Source: Cognatundibacterium curvum (GTDB lineage: Bacteria; Pseudomonadota; Gammaproteobacteria; Burkholderiales; Burkholderiaceae_D). From it: a DNA stretch of 64,000 nucleotides. This document shows positions 1 through 7,671 of the stretch, in pieces (position 1 is the stretch's first letter; each line of letters opens with the position of its first letter). The translations under genes and the position numbers were made by a program. The notes below the pieces were generated by a model. It ran no database searches. It saw only the letters and a list, made by a program, of their open reading frames with translations, and was not told where the DNA came from. The stretch is taken from the NCBI RefSeq assembly GCF_014284235.1, contig NZ_JACOGD010000007.1, forward strand, positions 246,324 to 310,323. The letters run 5' to 3'.

Positions 1-191
1 AGAATGTGCCGTATGTCAGCCCGCACATCCCGTTCTGACAAAAAAGCTGCACGCACATCTGCATCATGCCAGCACGCATCCGCGTTCAGTAAATGCGGTG
101 AAGTCAGCAACCAGATCAAAGCACGCAGATCCGGATCGCTCACATCTCCCCATTCCGCGTGAAATGTCTGCTGATAAGTGAAATCAGTCAT
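1..191 (-). CDS. DUF1853 family protein (N-terminal part only)
   Basis: The ATG at 191 lies one base beyond the stop of the uracil-DNA glycosylase gene (TGA at 194-192), and the frame stays open to the window edge, so about 63 N-terminal residues are visible. They include DPDLRALIWLLTSPHLLN, a pattern I associate with the DUF1853 family, whose function is unknown. The tight spacing to the upstream gene indicates co-transcription with tsaB, rimI and the glycosylase. The C-terminal part lies outside the window. The family call rests on a short N-terminal match and is moderately sure; that this is a real gene is well supported by frame, start and spacing. Confidence 0.62.
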   Translation of the reverse strand, partial: MTDFTYQQTFHAEWGDVSDPDLRALIWLLTSPHLLNADACWHDADVRAAFLSERDVRADIRHI

Positions 192-1049
192 TCAATTCTG
201 CTGCATGACTTGCATCGCCATGCACAGGTCTTGCCAGGCCTTACTTTTATCCAGCGGTTTTCTGAGTAAGTAGGCGGGATGATAGGTTGCGATCAACGGT
301 ATCCCTGCAAACACATGCTGTTTACCACGCAACTGCGCGACCGGCGTATTCATATCCAAGCCCAACAAAGCGACTGCGGCAGTTTTGCCTAGCGCTACGA
401 TGACCTGAGGCTGTATCAGTGCAATCTGGCGCTGCAAATAGGGCAGACAGGCTGCAATCTCTTCTGCACTGGGCGGTCTGTCCTTGCCAGCATCATCAGT
501 CGGTCTGCATTTGACAACGTTTGCGATGTAGGCACGTTGTCCGCGCTGTACACCTAACGCTTTCAGCATATTGTCCAGCAATTGGCCAGCTGCGCCGACA
601 AAGGGCTGACCCTGAATATTTTCGTTGTAACCCGGACCTTCGCCGACAAACAACCAGGGTGCACCTTGGTCACCAACGCCAAACACCGTTTGCTGGCGGC
701 CTTCACACAAGCCACATGCGCGACAGCCAGCAACAGTCTGCTGCAGCTCATTCCAGCCCATCTGCATTAGCGACGCAGCCTGTGCAGGTGCAGCTACAAC
801 CTCAGGAAGCGTTGCAGATTGCGGCAGGCCCGCTACAAATTCTGCATTCGCTTCAATGTTGGCGTTGACAGGTGCAGAAGTTGCTATCAATGCCGGACCC
901 GCATCCAGCATCGGCTCCTGAGTTTGAGCCTGATCTGCCAGCGTATGCGTTTCCTGCACTGCGGCGTTGACATCGACCGGAAACCAAACTGGACCCAAGC
1001 CCATTTCATTCAACATTTTTACCTGCAACAGCGAGCTGGCCGCACTCAT
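192..1049 (-). CDS. Uracil-DNA glycosylase, family 4 (Fe-S)
   Basis: Base-excision repair enzyme that removes uracil from DNA. The 285-residue protein has about 100 poorly conserved, Ala/Gln-rich N-terminal residues, then the catalytic domain. Visible motifs are CRAC (C109, C112) and C181/C201, the expected cysteines of the 4Fe-4S cluster of family 4 enzymes; GEGPG near 137-141 followed by QGQPFVGAAGQLL (active-site motif and uracil pocket); and the late ATYHPAYLL motif. The N-terminal extension is common in betaproteobacterial members and resembles the SPO1 polymerase-associated form. The ATG overlaps the rimI stop as ATGA (1049-1046), so the gene is translationally coupled to rimI. Family assignment is secure; the cysteine assignment is by pattern. 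Confidence 0.93.
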   Translation of the reverse strand: MSAASSLLQVKMLNEMGLGPVWFPVDVNAAVQETHTLADQAQTQEPMLDAGPALIATSAPVNANIEANAEFVAGLPQSATLPEVVAAPAQAASLMQMGWNELQQTVAGCRACGLCEGRQQTVFGVGDQGAPWLFVGEGPGYNENIQGQPFVGAAGQLLDNMLKALGVQRGQRAYIANVVKCRPTDDAGKDRPPSAEEIAACLPYLQRQIALIQPQVIVALGKTAAVALLGLDMNTPVAQLRGKQHVFAGIPLIATYHPAYLLRKPLDKSKAWQDLCMAMQVMQQN

Positions 1050-1513
1050 CCCTGACTCCTTCGCATAACGATCGCATCTTCGCGGGTATTGGACTGCGCC
1101 GGATAATAAGCTTTTCTGCGCCCTATCTCGACAAAACCAGCCTGCTGATAAACCTGAATGGCACGCAGATTACTGACCCGGACTTCCAGCAAAATGGACT
1201 CCATTCCAGACTGCGCTGCATGATTGAACACATGATCAAGCAACTGACGCGCCAGACCCTGGCCTTGGAAAGAACTTGCGACCGTAATATTCAACAGATG
1301 TAACTCATCGACCACAGCCATCACCACACAATACGCAATGACACCGGCATCAGGATCACGCAGGCAAAATGCGTCATACCCACTGGTGAAAGAATCGGTA
1401 AAATTTCCACGGGTCCAGGGATGGCTGTATGACTGCTCCTCTATCGGCAGCAGGCTATCTACATCGGCCAGAGTCAGTCTGGAAACGGCAAATTGTTGCG
1501 CCATCTCAGACAT
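1046..1513 (-). CDS. rimI: Ribosomal protein bS18 alanine N-acetyltransferase RimI
   Basis: GNAT-fold acetyltransferase that acetylates the N-terminal alanine of ribosomal protein S18. The 155-residue product shows the acetyl-CoA pyrophosphate-binding motif SSFQGQGLARQLL and the RimI-typical segment LEVRVSNLRAIQVYQQAGF followed by RRKAYY. A longer frame runs to 1645, but its first 44 residues lie inside tsaB and look non-coding. Two starts fit: ATG at 1513 (8-base overlap with tsaB) or ATG at 1504, which has AAGG about 11 bases upstream. The order tsaB-rimI is typical of betaproteobacteria, and the stop overlaps the next start (ATGA). Confidence 0.9.
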   Translation of the reverse strand: MSEMAQQFAVSRLTLADVDSLLPIEEQSYSHPWTRGNFTDSFTSGYDAFCLRDPDAGVIAYCVVMAVVDELHLLNITVASSFQGQGLARQLLDHVFNHAAQSGMESILLEVRVSNLRAIQVYQQAGFVEIGRRKAYYPAQSNTREDAIVMRRSQG

Positions 1514-2198
1514 GGCCTTTGAGTGCACGCTCAGCCGTTGTGAGCGCAATTTTATTGCGCAGATACAAAGGTTGTGCCTGCGAGGCAGGCTGAGCCAGAC
1601 CCTGCATAAAATCCTGCAATGCCAGTTCTGCGACTTCACGCGCATGCGGCATCACGGACAACACCGGGTAAGGGAAATCACCGGGTATTGAAACACCGTT
1701 ACCAGTTACCACCGTTACCGCCCCCAAAGACGCGCAACGCTGCAACAATTCGCCCTCTTCCAGGCGTAACAGTTCAGGCTGAGCGGTCTCACTCAGCACG
1801 CCATTTACATTGTGATATTGCGCCCAGTAATGCTCGCCCATACGCGCATCCAGCAAACAAACCAGCTCACTGTCCGGCGCATGACTGGCGGCTGCTTGCG
1901 CCATGGCGCGTAGACTAACCACCGGCAACACAGGCAAATCGGCCGCGTAAGCCATACCTTGAATAATGCCGCAAGCGGTACGGATTCCGGTGAAAGCACC
2001 TGGCCCACAGCCGAAAGCCAGTGCATCGCATTCTGCGAGTTGCACACCGGCTTCCGCCAGCAAACTCTGTAAAGCAGGTATGATGCCTTTCGAATGCGTT
2101 TCCACGCCCGATAATTCACGGATAAAGCGGCCACGCGCGCTGATAATTGCGGCTGACGCAAACTCTGTTGAGGTTTCTATTGCTAAAATCGTAGTCAT
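1506..2198 (-). CDS. tsaB: tRNA t6A37 biosynthesis protein TsaB
   Basis: Member of the TsaB-TsaD-TsaE complex that puts the threonylcarbamoyl group on A37 of ANN-decoding tRNAs. The 230 residues begin with the ASKHA-fold phosphate-1 motif LAIETST and contain the diagnostic GCGPGAFTGIRTACGI motif near residues 60-80, then SLRAMAQAA. Length matches E. coli TsaB (231). The gene heads a compact minus-strand cluster tsaB-rimI-UDG-DUF1853. TsaB is a degenerate, non-catalytic paralogue of TsaD that acts as its dimer partner. The start is ATG at 2198, about 80 bases from the divergent thioredoxin-like gene. Confidence 0.95.
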   Translation of the reverse strand: MTTILAIETSTEFASAAIISARGRFIRELSGVETHSKGIIPALQSLLAEAGVQLAECDALAFGCGPGAFTGIRTACGIIQGMAYAADLPVLPVVSLRAMAQAAASHAPDSELVCLLDARMGEHYWAQYHNVNGVLSETAQPELLRLEEGELLQRCASLGAVTVVTGNGVSIPGDFPYPVLSVMPHAREVAELALQDFMQGLAQPASQAQPLYLRNKIALTTAERALKGHV

Positions 2199-2281
2199 AC
2201 GCTTATTTTACTGTGTCCGGGCAGTGCAGGTGGAAATTTCCAGCCTGCGCTGCCCTCGATTGATCTCCCGAAGCCATACTC

Positions 2282-2686
2282 ATGCAAGAACTCAAGGATT
2301 TACAAACCCAACTTCAACAATCGCGCTGGCTGGTTGCGTGCCTATGCGCCGCCTGGTGCGATACCTGCAATGCCTATCGCGAGCAGTTTGATGAACTGGC
2401 AAAAAAACACCCCGATAAATGCTTTGCATGGATAGATATTGAAGACGAAGCGCACTTGGTGGATGAGGTCGAGATTGAAAACTTCCCCACCCTGCTGATA
2501 CAGCTAGACCACAATGTGGAATTTCTCGGCACTATGCTGCCAGATACCACGCAACTGCACCGTCTGCTGAATTCGTTAGCCAGCGAACTGCAAGCCGGTC
2601 AGGTCAAATCATTCAAGCGCAGCTCACTGAATCAAAACGCGCCAGACAACTGGGACCTCAGGCAATTAATACTGGATCAGCAGTAA
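2282..2686 (+). CDS. Thioredoxin-fold protein
   Basis: Small cytoplasmic protein (134 aa, no signal peptide) with a thioredoxin fold. The redox motif is WCDTC at residues 25-29 instead of the WCGPC of true thioredoxin, followed by a helix and later NFPTLLIQ, which supplies the conserved cis-proline (FPT). The glycine-to-aspartate change in the CxxC loop suggests a redox potential or partner different from TrxA. The C-terminus carries about 30 extra residues after the usual last helix. It is divergent from tsaB, with no partner gene nearby. Substrate unknown. Confidence 0.85.
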   Translation: MQELKDLQTQLQQSRWLVACLCAAWCDTCNAYREQFDELAKKHPDKCFAWIDIEDEAHLVDEVEIENFPTLLIQLDHNVEFLGTMLPDTTQLHRLLNSLASELQAGQVKSFKRSSLNQNAPDNWDLRQLILDQQ

Positions 2687-2749
2687 GCAGATATCCCGCC
2701 CATCCCTTTTCTTATAGGAGAGATGCTCACTCAACTCGCTCCGAAAACG

Positions 2750-2780
2750 AAAAAAGGGACTAGATTTTCATCTAGTCCCT
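2750..2780 (-). terminator. Intrinsic terminator of tRNA-Arg unit 1
   Basis: On the minus strand a perfect 10-bp stem GGGACTAGAT / ATCTAGTCCC with a GAAA loop (2756-2779) is followed by a run of T. It starts 7 bases after the tRNA CCA end. The same hairpin follows all three tRNA-Arg copies. Confidence 0.93.
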
Positions 2781-2786
2781 TGAATC

Positions 2787-2863
2787 TGGTGCGGCTGGCA
2801 GGAATCGAACCCACGACCCCTTGGTTCGTAGCCAAGTACTCTATCCAGCTGAGCTACAGCCGC
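2787..2863 (-). tRNA. tRNA-Arg(ACG), copy 1
   Basis: A complete 77-nt cloverleaf with encoded CCA: acceptor GCGGCTG/CAGCCGC, D-arm GCTC..GAGT, anticodon stem CTTGG/CCAAG with loop CTACGAA (anticodon ACG, positions 34-36), and T-arm GTGGGTTCGATTCCTGC. ACG is expected to be deaminated to ICG by TadA and then read CGU, CGC and CGA. It is the last in transcription order of three near-identical tandem copies. Confidence 0.97.
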
Positions 2864-2873
2864 GAAGACAGAG

Positions 2874-2882
2874 AGTATAGCA
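2874..2882 (-). promoter_or_regulatory. Extended -10 promoter of tRNA-Arg copy 1
   Basis: Minus-strand TGC-TATACT (hexamer 2874-2879), an extended -10 element, lies about 11 bases upstream of the mature tRNA 5' end. No good -35 is seen at 17 bp. The same sequence precedes copy 2. Confidence 0.55.
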
Positions 2883-2980
2883 CGATGCCATCTAAAATTA
2901 CTAGCCCCTGATTCTAAATCTTACGCAAAATCCGGCACATCACTCAGGCAGTGAGTCCTCATCGTTTTGAGCGGCACAAT

Positions 2981-3012
2981 GAAAAAAGGGACTAGATTTT
3001 CATCTAGTCCCT
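2981..3012 (-). terminator. Intrinsic terminator of tRNA-Arg unit 2
   Basis: Same 10-bp GGGACTAGAT hairpin (2988-3011) and T-run as the unit 1 terminator, immediately after the CCA end of copy 2. Confidence 0.93.
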
Positions 3013-3018
3013 TGAATC

Positions 3019-3095
3019 TGGTGCGGCTGGCAGGAATCGAACCCACGACCCCTTGGTTCGTAGCCAAGTACTCTATCCAGCTGAGCTACAGCCGC
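3019..3095 (-). tRNA. tRNA-Arg(ACG), copy 2
   Basis: Sequence identical to copy 1 across all 77 nt, including the ACG anticodon and encoded CCA. It lies exactly 232 bases from copy 1, and the flanking sequence is also duplicated, so the whole transcription unit was copied, not just the tRNA. Confidence 0.97.
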
Positions 3096-3105
3096 GAAGA
3101 CAAAG

Positions 3106-3114
3106 AGTATAGCA
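3106..3114 (-). promoter_or_regulatory. Extended -10 promoter of tRNA-Arg copy 2
   Basis: Minus-strand TGC-TATACT (hexamer 3106-3111), in the same position relative to the tRNA as in copy 1. Confidence 0.55.
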
Positions 3115-3212
3115 CGATGCCATCTAAAATTACTAGCCCCTGATTCCAAATCTTACGCAAAATCTGGCGCATAACTCAGGCAGAGACCCGTCATCGTTTT
3201 GAGAAACACAAC

Positions 3213-3244
3213 GAAAAAAGGGACTAGATTTTCATCTAGTCCCT
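3213..3244 (-). terminator. Intrinsic terminator of tRNA-Arg unit 3
   Basis: Third copy of the GGGACTAGAT hairpin (3220-3243) with a T-run, following tRNA copy 3. Confidence 0.93.
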
Positions 3245-3250
3245 TGAATC

Positions 3251-3327
3251 TGGTGCGGCTGGCAGGAATCGAACCCACGACCCCTTGGTTCGTAGCCAAG
3301 TACTCTATCCAGCTGAGCTACAGCCGC
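3251..3327 (-). tRNA. tRNA-Arg(ACG), copy 3
   Basis: Identical 77-nt tRNA-Arg(ACG) with encoded CCA; first in transcription order. Its upstream sequence differs from that of copies 1 and 2, so it probably keeps the promoter of the original unit. Confidence 0.97.
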
Positions 3328-3337
3328 GCAAGCTGAG

Positions 3338-3372
3338 ATTATAGCAAAGACCCCTGAGGAAAGTAAGTCTTT
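3338..3372 (-). promoter_or_regulatory. Promoter of tRNA-Arg copy 3
   Basis: Minus strand: consensus TATAAT (3338-3343) preceded by TGC (extended -10) and, 17 bases further up, a weak TTACTT -35. It lies between the kup stop and the tRNA. Confidence 0.6.
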
Positions 3373-3384
3373 GCACCAACTAAT

Positions 3385-5259
3385 TTAGATTTCGACCTGT
3401 GCGCCCACTTCGATAACACGATTACTTGGAATTTGATAGTAATCCGCAGCATCACGTGCATTGCGCGACATCGCCACAAACAAGCCCTCGCGCCAGGCTG
3501 CCATACCACTGCCAGGACTGGAAACGATGGTCTGACGGGAGATGAAATACGAAGTCTCCATAGGCTCAAACGTTAAACCATGCTGGGCACACAATTCCAG
3601 CGCCGCAGGAATATCCGGTTCATTTTTAAAGCCATAGAATACATCGACCTGATAGCAGGCATTACCCAGGCTGGTGACCTTCACACGCTCAGAAAACGGC
3701 ACCCAAGGGATTTCACGGTTATACAGGGTCAGGAACACCACGCGCTCATGCAGGATTTTGTTGTGCGAGAGATTGTGCAACAAGGCATGCGGCACACCAT
3801 CTGCCTCACCACGCAGGAACACAGCCGTACCATATACCCGCGTTGGCGGAGAGACGAATAAAGATTGCAAAAACTCTTCGAGCGGAATTGCATGCTTTTT
3901 CAGATTATCAAACACCAGCTCACGGCCACGCTTCCAGGTCACCATCACTGTAAACATCACGATACCCAATACCACCGGGAACCAGCCACCATGGAAGAAT
4001 TTAAGCGCATTCGCCGAGAACAAGGCCAAATCGATGAACAGGAAAAAGCCAGTTGCCAGGATACACAGCAATAAATTGTATTTCCAACCGTAGCGAATCA
4101 CAAAGAAAGTCAGCAACGAAGTCACCAACATCGTGCCAGTCACCGCAATACCGTAGGCCGATGCGAGATTAGAAGAAGACCCAAAACCCACTACCGCAGC
4201 AACCACGACAATTAACTGCATCCAATTCACAGCCGGAATATAAATCTGACCGATTTCTCTTGCTGATGTGTGCATGATTTCCATACGCGGCAAAATTCCT
4301 AGGGAAATTGCCTGCTTAGTCATGGAGAAAGTGCCGGAAATTGTCGCCTGAGAGGCAATCACCGTCGCAACGGCTGACAAGGCCACCAAAGGATAGATAC
4401 TCCAGGAACCCAATTGTTGATAAAACGGATTTTCAGCTGCTGCAGGATTGGACAACAACAAAGCCCCCTGCCCCAGATAATTTAAAGCCAGCGCTGGAAA
4501 TACCGCAATAAACCAGGCAAAGCGTATCGGCTGACGCCCGAAATGTCCCATGTCTGCATACAAGGCCTCAGCACCGGTAAATGCCAGCACAACCGCAGCC
4601 AGTGCCGGGAAAGCCAGATGATAATTTCCCATGAATTGCAGCGCATAGACAGGATTCAATGCCGCCAGTATCTGTGGCATCTTGAGGATGTTGTACACAC
4701 CCATCGCTGCCAATGCAGCAAACCAGATGACCATGATAGGCCCAAACCATTTACCTATACCTGCAGTTCCTTTGTACTGAACCGCATACAGCAAAATCAG
4801 CACAACCAGCGTAATTGGCACCACAAACGGCTGAAACGCGGGCGTCGCCACTTCCAGCCCCTCTATCGCAGAGAGCACGGAAATTGCAGGCGTAATCACC
4901 CCATCTCCATAGAACAAAGCTGCACCGAACAAGCCCAGCACAAACAGGGTGAAATGCCATTTCGATTTTTTACCGACCGACTCCAGCGCCATCGCCGTCA
5001 AGGCCATGATACCGCCTTCGCCGCGGTTATCCGCTCGCAAGATCAGGGTCACATATTTCAGCGCAACAATAATGATCAGTCCCCACAAAATCAGGGAGAC
5101 CACACCATACAGATTCGCTTCAGTGAGGGGGATTCCATGTTCTTTGGAGAACATCTCTTTCATCGTGTACAGCGGGCTGGTGCCTATGTCACCATAAACA
5201 ATACCGATTGCAGCCAGCGTCAATCCAGCCATGCTGCTTTTTGCGTGTTGATTTTCCAA
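3385..5259 (-). CDS. kup: Low-affinity K+ uptake transporter Kup
   Basis: Inner-membrane K+/H+ symporter of the KUP/HAK/KT family; 624 aa, close to E. coli Kup (622). The N-terminus has the family signature IGIVYGDIGTSPLYTMK, then RGEGGIMALTAMA and GDGVITPAISVLSA, with about 12 hydrophobic segments over the first 450 residues and a soluble C-terminal tail containing TSYFISRQT. The start is TTG at 5259, supported by AAGG 7 bases upstream on the minus strand; the first ATG (5232) would remove 9 residues and has no good ribosome site. It is monocistronic, with tRNA-Arg units downstream. Confidence 0.95.
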   Translation of the reverse strand: MENQHAKSSMAGLTLAAIGIVYGDIGTSPLYTMKEMFSKEHGIPLTEANLYGVVSLILWGLIIIVALKYVTLILRADNRGEGGIMALTAMALESVGKKSKWHFTLFVLGLFGAALFYGDGVITPAISVLSAIEGLEVATPAFQPFVVPITLVVLILLYAVQYKGTAGIGKWFGPIMVIWFAALAAMGVYNILKMPQILAALNPVYALQFMGNYHLAFPALAAVVLAFTGAEALYADMGHFGRQPIRFAWFIAVFPALALNYLGQGALLLSNPAAAENPFYQQLGSWSIYPLVALSAVATVIASQATISGTFSMTKQAISLGILPRMEIMHTSAREIGQIYIPAVNWMQLIVVVAAVVGFGSSSNLASAYGIAVTGTMLVTSLLTFFVIRYGWKYNLLLCILATGFFLFIDLALFSANALKFFHGGWFPVVLGIVMFTVMVTWKRGRELVFDNLKKHAIPLEEFLQSLFVSPPTRVYGTAVFLRGEADGVPHALLHNLSHNKILHERVVFLTLYNREIPWVPFSERVKVTSLGNACYQVDVFYGFKNEPDIPAALELCAQHGLTFEPMETSYFISRQTIVSSPGSGMAAWREGLFVAMSRNARDAADYYQIPSNRVIEVGAQVEI

Positions 5260-5660
5260 TTGCGTACCTTGTAATTATTGGTGCATTGCACAATAGGTGA
5301 TTCCGGTTTGAAATTCAATAGTACAGAATAAAAAAACAAATATATGAAATATTTACGCAACACTTCACGAAATAAACTTTACTTTTACATCCGGCAAGCA
5401 GCCTGAGACCGAGACCAGGCTTGGGTGCAAGCACCGCAACAGCAACAGCAAAAGCACTGAGCCAGAAATAAGCAGAGATTCACACCATCATCAGGCATCA
5501 TGCTGAGCGCAACAATACATTCCTGAGGATTTGCAATTACAATGAATTCAACGGCAGTTGGCAATGCCGGGCTTAATTCTGTGCGAATAACTCAATACCC
5601 AGAGCAAGATGAAGATAGGGGGAATTTAAGATGATGAAAAAAGAAGAGAACCAGCAATGC
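5260..5660. other. Intergenic stretch upstream of kup
   Basis: About 400 bases between the kup start and the tRNA-Ser terminator. The kup-proximal part is AT-rich and presumably holds its promoter, but no hexamer pair stands out. No open frame with a ribosome site and no RNA element was recognised. Confidence 0.6.
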
Positions 5661-5693
5661 AAATAAAAATGCCCGCATCAGCGGGCATTTTTA
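5661..5693 (-). terminator. Intrinsic terminator after tRNA-Ser
   Basis: Stem AAAATGCCCGC / GCGGGCATTTT with a 4-nt loop (5667-5691), 9 bases beyond the tRNA CCA end. The T/A-rich flanks on both sides would also allow it to stop plus-strand transcripts. Confidence 0.9.
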
Positions 5694-5701
5694 CGAATCA
5701 C

Positions 5702-5793
5702 TGGCGGAGACGGTGAGATTCGAACTCACGATCCAGGTTACCCCAGATGCTTCCTTAGCAGGGAAGTGCCTTCGGCCACTCGGCCACGTCTCC
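5702..5793 (-). tRNA. tRNA-Ser(GCT)
   Basis: A 92-nt type II tRNA with a long variable arm: acceptor GGAGACG/CGTCTCC with G73 and encoded CCA, anticodon stem CTTCC/GGAAG with loop CTGCTAA (anticodon GCT), and T-arm GTGAGTTCGAATCTCAC. It reads AGC and AGU. It sits just downstream of lysC, an arrangement common in betaproteobacteria. Confidence 0.97.
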
Positions 5794-5838
5794 ACACTAT
5801 TACCACAAAGCTTGCGCTTCACAGCAATCGAGACCAAG

Positions 5839-5867
5839 ATAATATCTGCTACACCGCTTTTGGTCAA
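5839..5867 (-). promoter_or_regulatory. Sigma-70 promoter of tRNA-Ser
   Basis: Minus strand TTGACC (5867-5862), 17-bp spacer, TATTAT (5844-5839): 5/6 matches in each hexamer with ideal spacing. The predicted start is about 40 bases before the tRNA 5' end. It lies in the lysC-tRNA gap, so the tRNA can be transcribed independently of lysC. Confidence 0.75.
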
Positions 5868-5908
5868 CTAGCTGTCAACACAAAAACAAGTTTTTTTGCA
5901 AACGCAGA

Positions 5909-7159
5909 TCAGGCGCTTTCCAGTTCGAATGCTTTATGCAAAGCACGTACGGCCAACTCCATGTATTTCTCATCGATCAACACCGAGATTTTGATTTCCG
6001 AAGTCGAAATCATCTGGATATTGATCCCCTCTTCTGACAAGGTGCGGAACATTTGCGAAGCGATACCTACGTGGCTACGCATACCAACACCAACCACAGA
6101 CACTTTGGACACCTTGGAATCACCAACGATGCTGGTTGCGCCAATATGTTCTTTAACGCTGCCTTCCAGTACCTGCATCGCTTTCGCGTATTCATTGCGC
6201 GGCACAGTGAAAGTAAAATCGGTTTTCCCTTCGACCGACTGGTTTTGGATAATCATATCCACTTCGATATTGGCATCAGCGACTGGGCCGAGGATCTGAT
6301 AGGCGATGCCTGGGCGATCCGGTACGCACAGTACGGTGATTTTTGCTTCATCACGATTAAATGCGATGCCAGTGATGGTAGCTTGTTCCATATTTGTATC
6401 TTCCTCAAACGAAATCAGTGTGCCGGAAGTTGCTTCCTCTTCCAGCGGCATTAATGGATCCGTCAGCGATGACAGAACACGGGTAGGCATACGATAATTA
6501 CCGGCAAACTCGACCGAGCGGATTTGCAGCACTTTGGAGCCCAGCGATGCCATTTCCAGCATCTCTTCAAATGTCACGGTATTGAGGCGGCGCGCCTCAG
6601 TCACGACACGTGGGTCGGTCGTATAGACACCGTCCACATCGGTATAGATCAGGCATTCTTTTGCCTGCAGTGCAGCAGCCACAGCGACTGCGGAAGTATC
6701 CGAACCACCACGACCCAGGGTCGTAATATTGCCCTTCTCATCCACACCCTGAAAGCCGGTAATAATCACGACCTTGCCAGCATCCAGATCTGCCTTGACT
6801 TTAGCATCATCGATGGATGCGATGCGTGCCTTGGTATGGGCGGAATCAGTTTTAATAGCGACTTGCCAGCCAGCATACGAGACCGCCTGCTTGCCGATAG
6901 CCTGCAAAGCCAGCGCCAGCAATCCTACCGATACCTGCTCACCGGTGGAGGCGATCATATCGAGTTCGCGCGGATCAGGCTGCGCATTGAGTTCTTTCGC
7001 CAGACCTAACAGACGATTGGTTTCGCCGGACATGGCAGACGGCACCACCACTATCTGGTGACCGGCATCATGCCATTTGGCGACGCGCTTGGCGACGTTC
7101 TTGATGCGTTCAGTCGAACCCATCGAAGTACCGCCGTATTTGTGGACGATTAAAGCCAT
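5909..7159 (-). CDS. lysC: Aspartate kinase LysC
   Basis: Phosphorylates aspartate, the first step of the lysine, methionine, threonine and diaminopimelate pathway. The 416-aa protein begins MALIVHKYGGTSMGS, with the kinase motif KYGGTS at residues 7-12, then TTLGRGGSDTSAVAVAAAL, and ends with a tandem ACT regulatory region (about residues 265-416, including VPDRPGIAYQILGPVADANI and a second ACT near SVVGVGMRSHVGIASQMF). This is the monofunctional, allosterically inhibited class. A longer frame reaches 7249, but the added 30 residues look non-coding. No strong Shine-Dalgarno is seen at 7159. An internal start producing a separate regulatory subunit, as in Bacillus, cannot be excluded. Confidence 0.96.
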   Translation of the reverse strand: MALIVHKYGGTSMGSTERIKNVAKRVAKWHDAGHQIVVVPSAMSGETNRLLGLAKELNAQPDPRELDMIASTGEQVSVGLLALALQAIGKQAVSYAGWQVAIKTDSAHTKARIASIDDAKVKADLDAGKVVIITGFQGVDEKGNITTLGRGGSDTSAVAVAAALQAKECLIYTDVDGVYTTDPRVVTEARRLNTVTFEEMLEMASLGSKVLQIRSVEFAGNYRMPTRVLSSLTDPLMPLEEEATSGTLISFEEDTNMEQATITGIAFNRDEAKITVLCVPDRPGIAYQILGPVADANIEVDMIIQNQSVEGKTDFTFTVPRNEYAKAMQVLEGSVKEHIGATSIVGDSKVSKVSVVGVGMRSHVGIASQMFRTLSEEGINIQMISTSEIKISVLIDEKYMELAVRALHKAFELESA

Positions 7160-7205
7160 AGATATAGAAGACGTAAGGGTGAAAAATGAGGTAGAACAAC
7201 CCCTT

Positions 7206-7234
7206 ACTCTACATGCTGCCCTGCAAAATAACAA
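7206..7234 (-). promoter_or_regulatory. Candidate lysC promoter
   Basis: Minus strand TTGTTA (7234-7229), 17-bp spacer, TAGAGT (7211-7206), each 4/6 to consensus, about 50 bases upstream of the lysC ATG. Confidence 0.35.
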
Positions 7235-7671
7235 GGCAATCAAAAGCAAATTTTCTTAAGTTATTCGTTCAACGCATACCGGTTTTTCGAATTTTCTACA
7301 GAAATATGGCAGAAAAGTTCATTTTCCAAAGAGGAAATTATGAAATTGGTGCGACGCAGTGCACGCTCACCACACTTAGAGGCAAGAACTCAGTCACACG
7401 AAAATCAGGAAATGAAGGTAAGCATGCCCAATTTGCACACATCCACCGCTTTAAAGCAGCCAGAATGCCGCATTTTCCAAGAGAAGCATGAACGATTGCC
7501 CGCTCATGGCCTGAGCGAGCTGCTCAAGAAGCATCCGGGCAGTAGCCCGTCTACCATATTACTTTTGAGTATATTTATATAAATAAATTATTGAAAGCTG
7601 CGCTTGCTGTCGCGCCACACTGCGGCGAAAAGCGCTTACTTTTCCACTTAATTAAGTGCGGACTTAAATGC
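7235..7671. other. Intergenic region between lysC and the DUF1415 gene
   Basis: About 440 bases. A plus-strand frame of 80 codons at 7340-7582 has a fair ribosome site (AGAGGAAATT before ATG), but its protein has no recognisable pattern. No RNA gene or terminator with a T-run is evident. Confidence 0.5.

Noticed and set aside
2919..2931. CTTACGCAAAA in the tRNA-Arg spacers, matching the end of the 48.8-kb inverted-repeat element.
   Set aside because: Only about 11 bases are shared and the opposite terminal repeat is missing, so it is mentioned as a possible relic but not annotated as an element.
7340..7582. Plus-strand frame of 80 codons with a decent ribosome site (AGAGGAAATT-ATG) between lysC and the DUF1415 gene.
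   Set aside because: The protein lacks any recognisable pattern or domain and has no supporting context; a chance frame in a 440-base gap cannot be excluded, so it was not listed as a gene.
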